The notes below the pieces were generated by a model, which saw only the letters and a list, made by a program, of their open reading frames with translations, did not search any database and was not told the DNA's origin. The translations under genes and the position numbers were made by a program. A stretch of DNA of 64,000 nt, from contig NC_007759.1 in the NCBI RefSeq assembly GCF_000013405.1, positions 1,241,001 through 1,305,000 on the forward strand, in the 5' to 3' direction. This stretch comes from Syntrophus aciditrophicus SB (GTDB lineage: Bacteria; Desulfobacterota; Syntrophia; Syntrophales; Syntrophaceae). Below, piece by piece: positions 63,422-64,000 of this stretch (position 1 is the stretch's first letter; each line of letters begins with the position of its first letter).

Positions 63422-63453
63422 GGGCGGCGCCTGCATAGTATGGGCGCTGTCCC
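63421..63453. repeat. Island repeat, copy 7 and GC core
   Basis: GGGGCGGCGCC (63421-63431) and GGGCGCTGTCCC (63442-63453) follow the last ATPase and mark the end of the array. Confidence 0.7.
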
Positions 63454-63461
63454 TCTTTTTC

Positions 63462-63566
63462 TCCTGCCTGGCGGGAGACCACAATTCCGACCACGGGGAA
63501 CTGTCGGAGAGATTTTTCAATGGTTTCCTGTAATATTCTATGAATCATCCTTGCAAATGAAAACAT
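63462..63566 (-). pseudogene. N-terminal fragment of an AAA_14 ATPase, cut at the repeat
   Basis: On the minus strand a frame from an ATG at 63548 (or 63566) reads MIHRILQETIEKSLRQFP, then VVGIVVSRQAGE, like AAA_14 ATPases (FPVV..LGPRQVGKT). At the Walker A region the frame enters the repeat sequence and runs on as unrelated residues. The remainder of the gene is missing. Confidence 0.7.
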
Positions 63567-63585
63567 TATGTTTCAATTTGCAAGG
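63551..63585. repeat. Palindrome upstream of the ATPase fragment
   Basis: CTTGCAAAT and ATTTGCAAG flank an inner near-palindrome (AAACAT/ATGTTT). Lies at the start of the minus-strand fragment and may be its operator. Confidence 0.5.
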
Positions 63586-64000
63586 TAACTTATTTTGGGG
63601 AATGATAAGCCTGATCATATAGGATGAAAATTACTTTCAACACAACGACCAAAGAGGGCAAAACTTTTCAACCATCGTAGAATAGGTAATGAATACAAAT
63701 AGATGAGTGGTGTCGGTGCGCCGACACTAAATTATTCCGTGCGAAACCAAGGTTGGAAAAATACCGTTAAAGAATAAAGGTGATTTGACCTTCAACTTAC
63801 CGGATCAGAAAGTCACCGTGGCAACCCGAAGTGCAAATAGCGCATTTTTTCACATGTCAGACTATTATTCACTGTCTGTTGGTGAACCTTTAAAAGGGAT
63901 GGAACGAAAAGCGCCTCCGATCTCATGGAGGCGCTTTTCGTATGGGTTGAGATTGGCGGCTTGCGGGGTTTCCAGCGCCCCGGCAATCTTATCATCGGCC
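63567..64000. other. Region past the array, no gene recognised
   Basis: Contains a hairpin GTGTCGG (63710-63716)/CCGACAC (63721-63727). A frame starting ATG at 63624 has only 18 codons. Another frame is open to the window edge but runs through the terminator stem, so it is not called. Confidence 0.4.
63907..63938. terminator. Strong terminator-like stem near the window end
   Basis: AAAAGCGCCTCC (63907-63918) and GGAGGCGCTTTT (63927-63938) form a 12-bp perfect stem with an 8-base loop, T-rich on both sides. Direction cannot be decided. Confidence 0.8.

Noticed and set aside
52464-63453. CRISPR array from the short repeats
   Set aside because: Copies are irregularly spaced by whole genes, occur in both orientations and there are no cas genes.
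63624-63680. 18-codon frame after the array
   Set aside because: Too short, no recognised product.

Overview
The window reads as a chromosomal segment of an anaerobic Gram-negative bacterium of the deltaproteobacterial type, probably close to Syntrophus/Syntrophaceae (inference from gene content and protein style, no search was run). Supporting signs are an oxygen-sensitive class III ribonucleotide reductase with its activase, LptF/LptG for an outer membrane, DksA, HD-GYP signalling, two CoA-transferase/GNAT fusion proteins and a lone sigma-region-4 regulator.

Layout. 1-3.8 kb: two tandem acyl-CoA hydrolase/transferase-GNAT paralogues, the first cut by the window edge, sharing a nearly identical patch that looks gene-converted. 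3.9-8 kb: HAD phosphatase, Nudix hydrolase, tRNA-Met(CAT), an FG-GAP/TolB-like exported protein and a small membrane protein. 8.3-16.7 kb: purB, a lipoprotein, nadB, then tsaD-DUF2062-rsmA, and panC-panD behind an attenuator-like leader that may be a pan-motif RNA. 16.8-21.8 kb: the methyl-cycle pair metK-ahcY, and lptF-lptG on the other strand. 22-28.7 kb: a frameshifted PHP gene, nrdD-nrdG behind two NrdR boxes, a GAF-HD-GYP protein and an M48 peptidase. 28.9-40.4 kb: cmk, rpsA, sppA, a sigma-4-like regulator, an HU protein, radC, sodB, elbB-like, priA, dksA, comF and rsfS. 40.6-52.4 kb: a TIM-barrel protein with two orphan Dpp/Opp permeases, pgm, a tatD-thiN-thiD-thiC-cca run and hisC plus a lipoprotein.

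The last 11 kb (52.4-63.6 kb) is different. It is an accessory array of AAA_14/DUF4143 ATPases (four intact, one more intact copy with a deleted duplicate), one DUF234-type ATPase, one toxin-antitoxin pair, and fragments of further ATPase and RelE genes. Most of the gaps between genes carry a short repeat with the core GGGACAGCGCCC in one orientation or the other, often at the edge of a broken gene. Several genes here lack a Shine-Dalgarno sequence and have a -10-like box only 6-10 nt before the start codon. This modular, decaying array, its repeat and its possibly leaderless genes are the most unusual content.

Elsewhere the genes are mostly housekeeping and carry clear Shine-Dalgarno sites. 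Several operons fit together functionally: panCD for coenzyme A, metK-ahcY for S-adenosylmethionine turnover, nrdDG for anaerobic dNTP supply, and thiN-thiD-thiC for thiamine. Start codons were chosen from ribosome binding sites and family conservation, and are noted where they differ from the longest open frame.
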